Positions 63,141 through 64,000 of a stretch of DNA of 64,000 nt are shown in pieces. This DNA is from Paraspadella gotoi. Taxonomy: Eukaryota > Chaetognatha. The DNA lies in NCBI GenBank assembly GCA_051294375.1, contig CM119263.1, forward strand, positions 3,187,232-3,251,231. The letters run 5' to 3'. Every line of letters starts with the position of its first letter. Positions within the stretch are counted from its first letter, which is position 1. The translations under genes and the position numbers were made by a program. Under the pieces are notes generated by a model, which worked only from the letters and a program-made list of their open reading frames with translations, was not told the DNA's origin and searched no databases.

Positions 63141-64000
63141 TTATGCAGAAACGAACCAAAAGGTGTCGTTGTTGGTTTGAATGTTGTCGAAATCGTAGAC
63201 ATCCTCGTTCGTCGATTGATACCGAAACTCGTTCCTGAACATCGAGAGTTTGGAAGGGAGATCTTTGAAGAGATCGTGGGAAGCGTCCGCGCCGATTCCT
63301 GATGGGAGAAGTGAGGGACGATGATGTAAAGCAGACGTGGGTCATCGATCGGTCAAATCGATCGATCCTAGATCAACCATCGACTCTCACCGAACGTAAC
63401 GTCTCCCGGATTATTTAAATTCGTGTAGACGGCCGTAGAGCCGGACACGCCGAGACTGTCGAAGGATTTTTTGCCGGCTACGCCCACCTGTAGACAAAAG
63501 TCAGATAATCAGACCGATGCTCATTTGTTTTCAAGTCCTTTTATTGATTAAATTTCGAGAGCCTCGCCTTCAAATTTGAATTGATTTTGACGGAGGCAAA
63601 GAGGTCGTCCATCAGGTTGACTTTGACGCCGACTTCCGCGTTGATTTCGTCTTTCTGCAGATTCTTGGAGGCGACGGCGGCGGCCTCTACCGGCCCGATG
63701 GGAACCCAAAGGCTACACCCGACCTTTTCGACGTCATTATCCGCGTGGACGTGAACGTTGAACCTGAAAGGGGCAGCAGGTATCGACTTCAACTTAAAGA
63801 GTTTGATGAAAAAAACAAAATCTCTTTTTTGAAAAAATTGGATTCTTTTTACTTTTATTTTAGACGTAATATTATCGTTAGTTAGCGAGAAAATGAGACT
63901 GGTAAAACAGCAGCTGCAACAAGGAGTGACTCTCAATTGTCAATTAAACCGCTCACATAGATCCGTTGTATCCGGCGGCGAAAGAAGTTGATTTGGGTCC
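63141..64000 (-). CDS. VDAC-like mitochondrial outer-membrane porin, C-terminal four exons (partial)
   Basis: Exons on the minus strand: from the window edge to 63957, 63763-63568, 63487-63391 and 63298-63141 (stop TAA at 63143-63141). Phases agree and give 164 residues. Alternating beta-strand text such as TSFAAGYNGS, EINAEVGVKVN, DLFASVKINSN, GVAGKKSF and DVTFGIGADAS lines up in order with the last strands of VDAC (FAVGYKT..., RFGIAAKY..., FSAKVNNSS..., KLGLGLEF). VDACs carry ATP and metabolites across the outer mitochondrial membrane. The protein extends about 45 polar residues past the usual VDAC end. The intron after 63568 has a GC donor (AAG|GCGAGG). The 5' exons lie outside the window. 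Confidence 0.7.

Overview
The window is animal nuclear DNA, most likely from an invertebrate. It has GT-AG introns, a metazoan-type XK-related membrane protein, a mitochondrial porin and a tRNA-derived SINE. It also carries very dense (GA)n/(CT)n and (GAC)n/(GTC)n microsatellites. The species cannot be named from the sequence. Several gaps are exactly 25 N, which suggests long-read gap filling, and sequence next to some of them carries many single-base indels.

Layout. (1) 1-18870: a noisy tandem repeat of a ~7.4 kb unit (segments Z-X-Y), about 2.4 copies, with no convincing gene. One copy carries a SINE insertion that the other lacks. (2) 18871-28353: microsatellites, four N gaps, a GC-rich patch, an AT-rich stretch, a 77-bp-armed foldback element and one weak small ORF. 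(3) 28354-31551: an intronless 1065-codon gene for an XK-related-like multi-pass membrane protein with a Glu/Lys repeat insertion. (4) 33997-61087: a + strand gene I could splice completely: 18 exons, all phases matching, 830 aa. It is a glycine-rich domain-containing protein (GRDP, DUF1399 type) with paired WHxH motifs and a Gly/Cys tail. (5) Inside its intron 14, on the - strand, lies a second multi-exon gene (53878-58315) for a proline-rich, coiled-coil, acidic, heptad-repeat protein I do not recognise. (6) 63141 to the right edge: the last four exons of a VDAC-like porin on the - strand.

The main structural feature is a ~19 kb inverted duplication (arms 41301-50892 and 51040-60394, 147 bp spacer) inside the GRDP locus. 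The right arm carries the intact exons of both GRDP and the nested gene. The left arm is an antisense, indel-broken copy that sits near a 25-N gap. It is either a gap-filling or fold-back read artefact or a real palindrome with a decaying arm; one local structural difference between the arms argues against a pure artefact.

I found no operon-like or defence-like system. The most interesting biology is the nested/antisense gene arrangement, the possible 56-aa alternative product sharing GRDP exon 1, and several coding minisatellites.
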